Of a stretch of DNA of 10,494 nt, positions 1 to 6,124 are shown in pieces. The notes under the pieces were generated by a model. That model ran no database searches. It was not told the DNA's origin and worked only from the letters and a program-made list of their open reading frames with translations. Source of the DNA: Myxococcales bacterium (GTDB lineage: Bacteria > Myxococcota > Myxococcia > Myxococcales > Anaeromyxobacteraceae). Where the stretch lies: positions 1 through 10,494 of the forward strand of contig JAJZTO010000061.1 of NCBI GenBank assembly GCA_021848865.1. The letters run 5' to 3'. A program made the position numbers and the translations under genes. Within the stretch, counting starts at the first letter, position 1. Every line of letters begins with the position of its first letter.

Positions 1-1
1 G

Positions 2-241
2 GCCAACGCCGACGCGGCCCGCATCGTCCCGCTGCTCGTCGAGCAGGTGACGGCGCCGGTGCGCTGGATCGAGTGCGTGCAGGAGCTGGCGCGCCAGGGC
101 GTGACCCGGGTGGTCGAGGTCGGCCCCGGCAAGGTGCTCTCCGGGCTGGTGCGCCGCATCGACCGGACCATCGAAGCGCACCAGGTCGAGGATCCGGCCT
201 CGCTGGAGAAGACCCTGGCCGCACTGAAGGGGGCCGTGTGA
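2..241 (+). CDS. fabD: Malonyl-CoA:ACP transacylase, C-terminal fragment
   Basis: This is the last 79 codons of a gene that begins upstream of the window. FabD transfers malonyl from CoA to the phosphopantetheine of acyl carrier protein, supplying the extender unit for type II fatty-acid synthesis in the cytoplasm. Seen directly: the frame opens with NADAARIVPLLVEQ, followed by TAPVRW and then VVEVGPGKVLSGLVRRID. These match the C-terminal part of FabD, where the VEVGPGKVL segment is highly conserved. The catalytic GHSLGE serine and the active-site histidine region lie outside the window, so integrity of the whole protein cannot be judged. The TGA stop at 239-241 overlaps the GTG start of fabG by 4 nt (GTGTGA context), suggesting translational coupling. 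The identity is further supported by fabG, acpP and fabF following in the usual order. Confidence 0.93.
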   Translation, partial: ANADAARIVPLLVEQVTAPVRWIECVQELARQGVTRVVEVGPGKVLSGLVRRIDRTIEAHQVEDPASLEKTLAALKGAV

Positions 242-990
242 GCGACGACTTCGGCGGGAAGGTGGCGCTGGTCACCGGCGGCTCGCGCGGCATCGGGCGG
301 GCCATCGCCGCCACGCTGGCGGCCGGCAAGGCCACGGTGGTGGTGAACTACGCCGGCAACGACGCCGCCGCGGCGGAGGCCCAGGCCCTCTGCGAGCGGG
401 CCGGCGCCGCGCGGGTGGTGCTCCGGAAGTTCGACATCGCCGACCCGGCCGCCTGCCAGGAGGCGGTGGAGCGGATCGTCGGCGAGCTGGGCGGGCTCCA
501 CGTCCTCGTCAACAACGCCGGCATCGCCATCGACCAGCTGGTGATGCGGCTCAAGGACGAGGACTGGCGGCGCCAGCTGGACGTGAACCTCACCGGGGCC
601 TTCCACCTGATCCGGGCGGCGGCGCGCCCCATGATGAAGCAGCGCGGCGGCGCCATCGTGAACCTCACCAGCGTGGTGGGGGAGATGGGGAACGCCGGCC
701 AGGCGGCCTACGCCGCCACCAAGGCCGGGCTCATCGGCCTCACCAAGGCGGTGGCCCGCGAGCTGGCCAGCCGCAACGTCCGGGTGAACGCCGTGGCGCC
801 GGGCTTCATCGAGACCGACATGACGGCGGGCCTTCCCGAGGCGGCCCGGGGCAAGATGCTGGAGTCCATCGCGCTCGGGCGGCTGGGCACGGCCCAGGAG
901 GTCGCGGACTGCGTCGCCTGGCTGGCGAGCGACCGGGCCTCCTACGTGACCGGCGAGGTGGTCCGGGTGAACGGCGGCATGTACATGTAG
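238..990 (+). CDS. fabG: 3-oxoacyl-[ACP] reductase (FabG), SDR family
   Basis: The 250-aa product is an NADPH-dependent beta-ketoacyl-ACP reductase, performing the first reduction of each fatty-acid elongation cycle. It is a classical short-chain dehydrogenase. Seen directly: the Rossmann dinucleotide motif TGGSRGIG at residues 13-20, NNAG at 92-95, and the catalytic tetrad N117, S145, Y158 and K162 (YAATK). The segment VNAVAPGFIETDM follows at about 183-196, and the C-terminus VTGEVVRVNGGMYM is typical of FabG. The chosen start is GTG at 238, which gives the normal family length (about 245-250) and a 4-nt overlap with fabD. An upstream GTG at 73 in the same frame would add 55 residues of low-complexity sequence shadowing fabD, and is rejected. 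Family identity is certain. The FabG role rather than another SDR role follows from the fab context. Confidence 0.96.
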   Translation: MSDDFGGKVALVTGGSRGIGRAIAATLAAGKATVVVNYAGNDAAAAEAQALCERAGAARVVLRKFDIADPAACQEAVERIVGELGGLHVLVNNAGIAIDQLVMRLKDEDWRRQLDVNLTGAFHLIRAAARPMMKQRGGAIVNLTSVVGEMGNAGQAAYAATKAGLIGLTKAVARELASRNVRVNAVAPGFIETDMTAGLPEAARGKMLESIALGRLGTAQEVADCVAWLASDRASYVTGEVVRVNGGMYM

Positions 991-1009
991 CCGGCGGCTC
1001 CACGCCGGC
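990..1009 (+). promoter_or_regulatory. Small inverted repeat between fabG and acpP
   Basis: A perfect 7-bp inverted repeat (GCCGGCG at 990-996, CGCCGGC at 1003-1009) with a 6-nt loop begins on the last base of the fabG stop codon. No T-tract follows, so it is not a classical intrinsic terminator. It could be an RNA-processing or 3'-stabilising hairpin at the point where expression must rise for acpP. In DNA this rich in G+C, such a stem can also arise by chance. Confidence 0.35.
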
Positions 1010-1039
1010 GAATCGACTGAAAGGAAAGGGAGGAGTTCC

Positions 1040-1279
1040 ATGGCGAACGACATCGAGGCGAAGGTCAAGGCGATCATCGCGGATCAACTGGGCGTGGCGG
1101 AGGCGGAGATCAAGACCACCTCCAGCTTCATCGAGGACCTCGGCGCCGACTCGCTCGACATCGTCGAGCTGGTCATGGCGATGGAGGAGGAGTTCGAGGT
1201 CGAGATCCCGGACGAGGAGGCGGAGAACATCAAGACCGTCTCCGACGCCGTCAACTACATCAACACCCACAAGAAGTAG
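1040..1279 (+). CDS. acpP: Acyl carrier protein
   Basis: The 79-aa acidic protein carries growing acyl chains on a 4'-phosphopantetheine arm in type II fatty-acid synthesis and donates them to phospholipid and other acyl pathways. Seen directly: the modification motif GADSLDIVELVMAMEEEF, with the phosphopantetheine-accepting serine at S38 (DSLD). It also has helix II rich in Asp/Glu, and the ending IKTVSDAVNYINTHKK, all diagnostic of AcpP. Length matches the family (about 77-80 aa). The start is ATG at 1040, preceded by one of the strongest ribosome-binding sites in the window (GGGAGG at 1028-1033, 6 nt spacing), in keeping with the very high expression usual for ACP. Short hairpins lie on both sides of the gene (990-1009 and 1289-1312), which could shape a distinct, more stable acpP message within the operon; that part is inference. 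Confidence 0.98.
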   Translation: MANDIEAKVKAIIADQLGVAEAEIKTTSSFIEDLGADSLDIVELVMAMEEEFEVEIPDEEAENIKTVSDAVNYINTHKK

Positions 1280-1288
1280 GCGGGCGGC

Positions 1289-1312
1289 GGGTCCCGGCGC
1301 GGGCCGGGACCC
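1289..1312 (+). promoter_or_regulatory. Strong GC hairpin between acpP and fabF
   Basis: A perfect 10-bp stem (GGGTCCCGGC at 1289-1298 pairing with GCCGGGACCC at 1303-1312) with a GCGG tetraloop lies 9 nt after the acpP stop. No run of T follows (next bases CCTCCGGGG), so complete Rho-independent termination is unlikely. A role in partial termination or in protecting the acpP 3' end is plausible, because ACP is needed in far greater amounts than FabF. The hairpin ends 17 nt before the fabF ribosome-binding site, so it should not block it. Confidence 0.55.
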
Positions 1313-1339
1313 CCTCCGGGGTCGATCGCAGGAGGCCAC

Positions 1340-2578
<1,239 letters not shown>

Positions 2579-2590
2579 GCCCCGGAGGAT

Positions 2591-2606
2591 CTCGCCCGGG
2601 CGCGAG
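2591..2606 (+). promoter_or_regulatory. Small dyad in the fabF-rpiB gap
   Basis: CTCGC at 2591-2595 and GCGAG at 2602-2606 form a 5-bp stem with a 6-nt loop. An alternative self-complementary CGCCCGGGCG lies inside it at 2593-2602. There is no T-tract. It could mark the end of the fab transcript or flank an rpiB promoter, but it is short and may be chance. Confidence 0.25.
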
Positions 2607-2610
2607 GTGT

Positions 2611-2620
2611 GGCAGAATGC
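2611..2620 (+). promoter_or_regulatory. GGYAGAWWGC motif upstream of rpiB (possible -10 region)
   Basis: GGCAGAATGC lies 19 nt before the rpiB ATG. CAGAAT at 2613-2618 resembles a -10 hexamer. No convincing -35 stands 16-18 bp upstream (TCTCGC at 17 bp). The reason to record it is that near-identical decamers lie upstream of glyA (3122-3131) and ribE (6108-6117), each at a gap where a new transcription unit could start. Promoter function is inferred. Confidence 0.4.
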
Positions 2621-2629
2621 GCTTCTTCC

Positions 2630-2634
2630 GGAGG
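2630..2634 (+). promoter_or_regulatory. Ribosome-binding site deciding the rpiB start
   Basis: GGAGG ends 5 nt before the ATG at 2640. It settles the start in favour of 2640 over the in-frame GTG at 2607, which would add eleven non-family residues and has no purine-rich site in front. Confidence 0.75.
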
Positions 2635-2639
2635 AGCGC

Positions 2640-3083
2640 ATGGCCGACAGGGTCGTCACCGGCTCGGATCACGCGGGGCTGCAGCTCCGCGCCGAGGTGG
2701 TCCGCATCGCCCGCGAGAAGGGGTTCGAGGTCGAGGATCTCGGCCCCTTCGGCGCCGACAGCGTCGACTACCCCGACTACGCGCGGCGCGTCTCCGAGGC
2801 GGTGGCCTCGGGGCGGGCGAAGCTCGGCATCCTGGTGTGCGGCACCGGCATCGGCATGAGCATCGCCGCCAACAAGGTGAAGGGCGTCCGGGCCGCCGTC
2901 TGCCGCAGCGAGTACGAGGCCCGCATGGCCCGGGCCCACAACGACGCCAACGTCCTCTGCCTGGGGGAGCGGGTCACCGGCCTGGGCGTGGGCGGCGCCA
3001 TCGCCGCCGAGTTCCTGGCCCAGCCCTTCGAGGGCGGCCGCCACGAGCGCCGCGTCCGGAAGATCGCCGACCTGGAGAAATAG
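2640..3083 (+). CDS. rpiB: Ribose 5-phosphate isomerase B
   Basis: The 147-aa protein interconverts ribulose 5-phosphate and ribose 5-phosphate in the non-oxidative pentose phosphate pathway. It belongs to the RpiB/LacAB family, unrelated to RpiA. Seen directly: the N-terminal GSDHAG (residues 8-13), YPDYA at 44-48, the catalytic-cysteine motif CGTGIGMSIAANK starting at C67, H100 in RAHNDANVLCLG (the ring-opening histidine region), and FEGGRHERR at 130-138 near the C-terminus. Length equals the family norm (about 145-150). It lies between the fab operon and glyA, with gaps of 61 and 75 bp, so it may be its own small transcription unit. Its product or substrate, ribulose 5-phosphate, is also a substrate of RibBA encoded downstream. 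An allose or galactose 6-phosphate isomerase is possible in this family, but the RpiB signature and housekeeping context favour RpiB. Confidence 0.94.
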   Translation: MADRVVTGSDHAGLQLRAEVVRIAREKGFEVEDLGPFGADSVDYPDYARRVSEAVASGRAKLGILVCGTGIGMSIAANKVKGVRAAVCRSEYEARMARAHNDANVLCLGERVTGLGVGGAIAAEFLAQPFEGGRHERRVRKIADLEK

Positions 3084-3091
3084 CCCTTCGC

Positions 3092-3116
3092 CTCCGGGCC
3101 TTGCGGCGTCCCGGAG
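3092..3116 (+). promoter_or_regulatory. Upstream dyad (A) in the rpiB-glyA gap
   Basis: CTCCGGG at 3092-3098 is perfectly complementary to CCCGGAG at 3110-3116, with an 11-nt loop, starting 8 nt after the rpiB stop. The same CCCGGAG recurs at 3144-3150, where its GGAG is the likely glyA ribosome-binding site, so 3092-3098 could pair with either copy. The right arm also overlaps dyad B (3113-3138). No T-tract follows. Confidence 0.4.
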
Positions 3117-3129
3117 CGCGCGGTAGAAA
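3101..3129 (+). promoter_or_regulatory. glyA: Candidate glyA promoter
   Basis: TTGCGG (3101-3106) and TAGAAA (3124-3129) are separated by 17 bp, the optimal sigma-70 spacing. Each hexamer keeps the strongest consensus positions only partly (TTG of -35; TA and two A's of -10). The -10 lies inside the GGTAGAAAGC copy of the recurring decamer and in the centre of a 9-bp dyad. A start point near 3136 would give a leader of about 23 nt. This is inferred from sequence only. Confidence 0.45.
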
Positions 3130-3138
3130 GCGCGCTCC
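3113..3138 (+). promoter_or_regulatory. Perfect 9-bp dyad (B) centred on the candidate glyA -10
   Basis: GGAGCGCGC at 3113-3121 and GCGCGCTCC at 3130-3138 form a perfect inverted repeat around the 8-nt spacer GGTAGAAA. As DNA it could be an operator covering the -10 element. As RNA, if read through from rpiB, it is a stable hairpin that competes with dyad A for 3113-3116. The lack of a T-tract argues against a simple terminator. Confidence 0.5.
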
Positions 3139-3158
3139 ACCCGCCCGGAGCCGCTCCC

Positions 3159-4412
3159 ATGATGCCGACCCAGCGCCTCGCCGAGGCCGATCCCGACGTC
3201 TTCCGGCTGATCCGCGAGGAGACGCGGCGCCAGGCCGAGGGGCTCGAGCTCATCGCCAGCGAGAACTTCGTCTCCCCGGCCGTCCTCGAGGCCGCCGGCT
3301 CCACGCTGACGAACAAGTACGCCGAGGGCTACCCCGGCAAGCGCTACTACGGCGGCTGCGAGGTGGTGGACCAGGTGGAGCAGCTGGCCATCGACCGGGT
3401 GAAGAAGCTCTTCGGCGCCGAGCACGCCAACGTCCAGCCCCACGCCGGCTCGCAGGCCAACATGGCGGCCTACTTCGCGCTGGCGCAGCCGGGCGACACC
3501 CTCCTGGCGATGAGCCTGAACTTCGGCGGCCACCTCACCCACGGCTCGCCGGTGAACTTCTCCGGGCGGCTGTTCAAGATCGTCCCCTACGGCCTGTCCC
3601 AGCCCGACGAGCGCATCGACATGGGCGAGGTGGCCCGGCTCGCCCGCGAGCACCGGCCCAAGCTCCTGGTGGTCGGCGCCAGCGCCTACCCCCGCACCCT
3701 GGACTTCGCGGCCTTCGCCGCCATCGCCGCCGAGGTGGGCGCGCACATGGTGGTGGACATGGCCCACATCGCCGGCCTGGTGGCCGCCGGGCTGCACCCG
3801 AGCCCGGTGCCGCACGCCGCCATCGTCACCAGCACCACCCACAAGACGCTGCGCGGGCCCCGGAGCGGGCTCATCCTCTGCAAGGAGGCGCACGCCAGGG
3901 CGGTGAACTCGCAGATCTTCCCGGGCATCCAGGGCGGGCCGCTGGAGCACGTCGTCGCCGCCAAGGCCGTGGCCTTCGGCGAGGCCCTGCGCCCCGAGTT
4001 CAAGGCCTACCAGCAGCGCATCCTCGACAACGCGCAGGCGCTGGCGAAGGGGCTCGTCGCCGCCGGCCTCCGGCTGGTCTCGGGCGGCACCGACAACCAC
4101 CTCATGCTGGTGGACCTGCGCCCCAAGAAGCTCACCGGCAAGGTGGCCGAGGAGGCCCTCGGCAAGGCCGGGATCACCGTGAACAAGAACATGATCCCCT
4201 GGGACCCGGAGAAGCCCATGACCACCTCGGGCATCCGGGTGGGCACGCCGGCGCTCTCCACCCGCGGGATGGGGCCGGCGGAGATGGCGACGGTGGCGCG
4301 GCTGGTCGGCCGCGCCCTCGACGCCCCCGGCGACGAGGCGGTGCTGGCCGCGGTCCGCGGCGAGGTGCGCGAGCTCTGCCGCGCCTTCCCGCTCTACGCC
4401 GACCGCGTCTAG
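3159..4412 (+). CDS. glyA: Serine hydroxymethyltransferase
   Basis: The 417-aa PLP enzyme (fold type I) converts serine and tetrahydrofolate to glycine and 5,10-methylene-tetrahydrofolate, the main source of one-carbon units for purine, thymidylate and methionine synthesis. Seen directly: the N-terminal EGLELIASENFVSPAV (27-42), TNKYAEGYPGKRYYGG (51-66) with E56, H125 in FGGHLTHG, D200 in VVDMAHIAGL (199-207), the PLP-binding K229 in TSTTHKTLRGPR, and the carboxylate-binding R360 in SGIRVGTPA. Length is typical. Two adjacent ATGs exist (3159 and 3162). GGAG at 3147-3150 is spaced 8 nt from the first, so I chose 3159. The 75-bp leader is dense in overlapping inverted repeats. nrdR follows after 22 nt with its own strong ribosome-binding site, a neighbourhood I recall from other bacteria. 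Confidence 0.97.
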   Translation: MMPTQRLAEADPDVFRLIREETRRQAEGLELIASENFVSPAVLEAAGSTLTNKYAEGYPGKRYYGGCEVVDQVEQLAIDRVKKLFGAEHANVQPHAGSQANMAAYFALAQPGDTLLAMSLNFGGHLTHGSPVNFSGRLFKIVPYGLSQPDERIDMGEVARLAREHRPKLLVVGASAYPRTLDFAAFAAIAAEVGAHMVVDMAHIAGLVAAGLHPSPVPHAAIVTSTTHKTLRGPRSGLILCKEAHARAVNSQIFPGIQGGPLEHVVAAKAVAFGEALRPEFKAYQQRILDNAQALAKGLVAAGLRLVSGGTDNHLMLVDLRPKKLTGKVAEEALGKAGITVNKNMIPWDPEKPMTTSGIRVGTPALSTRGMGPAEMATVARLVGRALDAPGDEAVLAAVRGEVRELCRAFPLYADRV

Positions 4413-4434
4413 GGCAAGGGGGAGGAGGCGCGCC

Positions 4435-4896
4435 ATGCGCTGCCCGTTCTGCGGCCACCTGGAGGACCGGGTCGTCGACTCCCGCGAGACCCAGGACGGG
4501 CAGGCGACGCGCCGGCGCCGCGAGTGCGCCGGCTGCCAGCGCCGCTTCACCACCTACGAGCGCATCGAGGAGGTGCTCCCGGCGGTGGTGAAGAAGGACG
4601 GGCGGCGGGAGAGCTTCGACCGCGCCAAGATCCTCCACGGCCTGGAGCGGGCCTGCCAGAAGCGGCCGGTCTCGGCCGAGCAGATCCAGGGGCTCATCGC
4701 CGAGGTGGAGCGGCGCCTCCAGGAAGCGGGCGAGAAGGAGGTGCCGAGCCGCGTCATCGGCGAGGCGCTGATGTCCCGGCTGCGGGTGCTGGACCCGGTG
4801 GCCTACGTCCGCTTCGCCTCGGTCTACCGCTCCTTCGAGGACGTCGGCGACTTCATGAGCGAGCTGGCGGGGCTGGCCTCGGGGAAGAAGCCGTGA
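4435..4896 (+). CDS. nrdR: Transcriptional repressor NrdR
   Basis: The 153-aa protein is a nucleotide-sensing repressor of ribonucleotide reductase genes. It has an N-terminal zinc ribbon that binds DNA (NrdR boxes) and an ATP-cone domain that senses dATP/ATP. Seen directly: MRCPFCG with C3 and C6, then RRRRECAGCQRRFTTYER with C31 and C34, completing the four-cysteine zinc site. The ATP-cone follows at about 49-139 (VVKKDGRRESFDRAKILHGL ... YVRFASVYRSFED). Length matches the family (about 150). ATG at 4435 is preceded by AGGAGG at 4423-4428 with 6 nt spacing. The gene lies 22 nt after glyA, and its TGA overlaps the ribD GTG by 4 nt, so it is probably co-transcribed and coupled with ribD. I found no NrdR-box-like pair of AT-rich palindromes in this window, so its targets lie elsewhere. 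Confidence 0.96.
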   Translation: MRCPFCGHLEDRVVDSRETQDGQATRRRRECAGCQRRFTTYERIEEVLPAVVKKDGRRESFDRAKILHGLERACQKRPVSAEQIQGLIAEVERRLQEAGEKEVPSRVIGEALMSRLRVLDPVAYVRFASVYRSFEDVGDFMSELAGLASGKKP

Positions 4897-6065
4897 GCCG
4901 GACCGGTGCCGGTGCGCCGGCCGCCGGCGCCGCCGCCCGCTTCATGCGGGAGGCCCTGGCGGAGGCCGGCCTGGGCCTGGGCCGGACCAGCCCCAACCCG
5001 GCGGTGGGCGCGGTGCTGGTGCGCCGGGGCCGGGTGGTGGGGCGCGGCCACCACGCCCGCGCCGGCGCGCCGCACGCCGAGGTGGTGGCGCTGGCCCGGG
5101 CCGGCGAGCGGGCGCGCGGGGCCGACCTCTACACCACGCTCGAGCCCTGCGACCACTGGGGCAAGACCCCGCCCTGCAGCCAGGCCATCCTCCAGGCCGG
5201 GGTGCGCCGGGTCTTCGTCGGCTCGCGCGACCCGAACCCGGTGGTCAACGGCCGCGGCCTGGCGCGGCTGCGGCGCGGCGGCGTCGAGGTGGTGGAGGGG
5301 ATCCTCACCGCCGAGTGCGACCGGCTGAACCGCCACTGGTTCCACTTCATCACCACCGGCCGCCCCTTCGTCACCCTCAAGGTGGCCTCCACGCTCGACG
5401 GCCGGATCGCCACCCGCACCGGCGACTCGCGCTGGGTCACGGGCCCGGAGGCGCGGGCCTTCGTGCACCGGCTGCGGGACCGGGTGGACGCGGTGCTGGT
5501 GGGCAGCGGCACCGCCCGCGCCGACGACCCGCGCCTCACCGCCCGGCCGCCGGGCGGCCGGGGGCGCGACCCGATCCGGGTGGTGCTCGACTCGCGCCTC
5601 TCCCTGCCGCGCCGCCTGCGCCTCTTCCGCCAGCGCTCGGCCGCGCCCACGCTCCTGGCCCACGTCCGCCGCGCCGTGTCCCGCCTGCCGCCGGGCGTGG
5701 AGCCGGTGCGCTGCACCGCCCGCGGCGGGCGGGTGGACCTCGGGGACCTCCTCGGCAAGCTGGCCGAGCGCGGGGTGACGAGCCTGCTGGTGGAGGGCGG
5801 CGCCGCGGTGGCCACCTCCTTCCTGGAGCAGGGGCTGGTGGACGAGCTGCTGCTCTTCCTCGCGCCGCGCCTCCTCGGCGGCGGCCTCTCCTGGGCGCAG
5901 GGGCGGGGGCCGGAGGCGATGGCCGGCGCGCTCCGCCTGGAGGGGCTGGAGGTCTCGCGGCTCGGGGAGGACCTGCTCCTCACCGGCTCGCCGCGCCGGC
6001 CCGCGGCGCCCCGGACGGCGCCCCGGACGGCGCGCCGCCGGCGCCGGCGAGAAGTCGGGGGATAG
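4893..6065 (+). CDS. ribD: Bifunctional riboflavin biosynthesis deaminase/reductase
   Basis: The 390-aa enzyme carries out the second and third steps from GTP to riboflavin. It deaminates the pyrimidine made by GTP cyclohydrolase II, then reduces its ribosyl chain with NADPH. Seen directly: a cytidine-deaminase-type domain (about 15-135) with TSPNPAVGAV (32-41), the zinc and proton-shuttle motif HAE (H61, E63), and PCDHWGKTPPC (C86, C95). The reductase domain (about 158-365) has FVTLKVASTLDGRIA, LVGSGTARADDPRLT, and VEGGAAVATSFLEQGLVDEL. The start is GTG at 4893, overlapping the nrdR stop by 4 nt. ATG at 4944 is an alternative that would trim 17 Ala/Gly-rich residues. Oddity: the last 24 or so residues are a basic low-complexity tail (APRTAPRTA then six arginines) encoded by a 12-bp tandem duplication and a 14-bp palindrome, beyond the normal family end. 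Confidence 0.95.
   Translation: MSRTGAGAPAAGAAARFMREALAEAGLGLGRTSPNPAVGAVLVRRGRVVGRGHHARAGAPHAEVVALARAGERARGADLYTTLEPCDHWGKTPPCSQAILQAGVRRVFVGSRDPNPVVNGRGLARLRRGGVEVVEGILTAECDRLNRHWFHFITTGRPFVTLKVASTLDGRIATRTGDSRWVTGPEARAFVHRLRDRVDAVLVGSGTARADDPRLTARPPGGRGRDPIRVVLDSRLSLPRRLRLFRQRSAAPTLLAHVRRAVSRLPPGVEPVRCTARGGRVDLGDLLGKLAERGVTSLLVEGGAAVATSFLEQGLVDELLLFLAPRLLGGGLSWAQGRGPEAMAGALRLEGLEVSRLGEDLLLTGSPRRPAAPRTAPRTARRRRRREVGG
6005..6028 (+). repeat. 12-bp tandem duplication in the ribD 3' end
   Basis: GGCGCCCCGGAC occurs twice back to back (6005-6016 and 6017-6028). It is in frame and produces the repeated APRT residues of the RibD tail, consistent with slippage in a low-constraint C-terminus. Confidence 0.85.
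6036..6049 (+). repeat. 14-bp palindrome near the ribD stop
   Basis: CGCCGGCGCCGGCG is a perfect palindrome within the arginine-rich codons at the end of ribD. It could fold as a stem only with an internal loop taken from its centre. It may simply reflect CGC/CGG codon composition. No T-tract follows. Confidence 0.4.
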
Positions 6066-6086
6066 CGCCCAAGCTCCGGTCCCCGC

Positions 6087-6115
6087 TGGCGATTCCACCT
6101 GCCCGGCGGTAGATT
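6087..6115 (+). promoter_or_regulatory. ribE: Candidate ribE promoter, possibly giving a leaderless mRNA
   Basis: TAGATT at 6110-6115 lies within GGTAGATTGC (6108-6117), the third copy of the recurring decamer. TGGCGA at 6087-6092 stands 17 bp upstream as a weak -35. The ribE ATG begins 9 nt after the -10 hexamer, so a start at the usual distance would leave 2-4 nt of leader, and no purine-rich ribosome-binding site is present. The element is in the 59-bp gap that interrupts the otherwise overlapping rib genes. Function is inferred. Confidence 0.45.
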
Positions 6116-6124
6116 GCCCCTCCG

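Noticed and set aside
2607..2609. GTG as the rpiB start
   Set aside because: It adds MWQNALLPEER before the family N-terminus, has no ribosome-binding site, and the ATG at 2640 has an ideal one.
2608..2624. Sigma-54 type promoter (TGGCA...GC) before rpiB
   Set aside because: The GG and GC elements are not at the required 10-bp separation; position 2623-2624 is TT.
2579..2640. Intrinsic terminator at the end of the fab operon
   Set aside because: Only a 5-bp dyad is present and no T-tract follows, so a terminator cannot be supported.
4413..4434. NrdR box autoregulating nrdR
   Set aside because: The 22-nt gap is purine-rich ribosome-binding sequence with no AT-rich paired palindromes.
6066..6124. 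FMN riboswitch (RFN element) controlling the riboflavin genes
   Set aside because: I looked for the conserved RFN boxes before ribD, ribE and ribBA. The gap before ribE is only 59 nt, ribD and ribBA overlap their upstream genes, and no RFN motifs are present.
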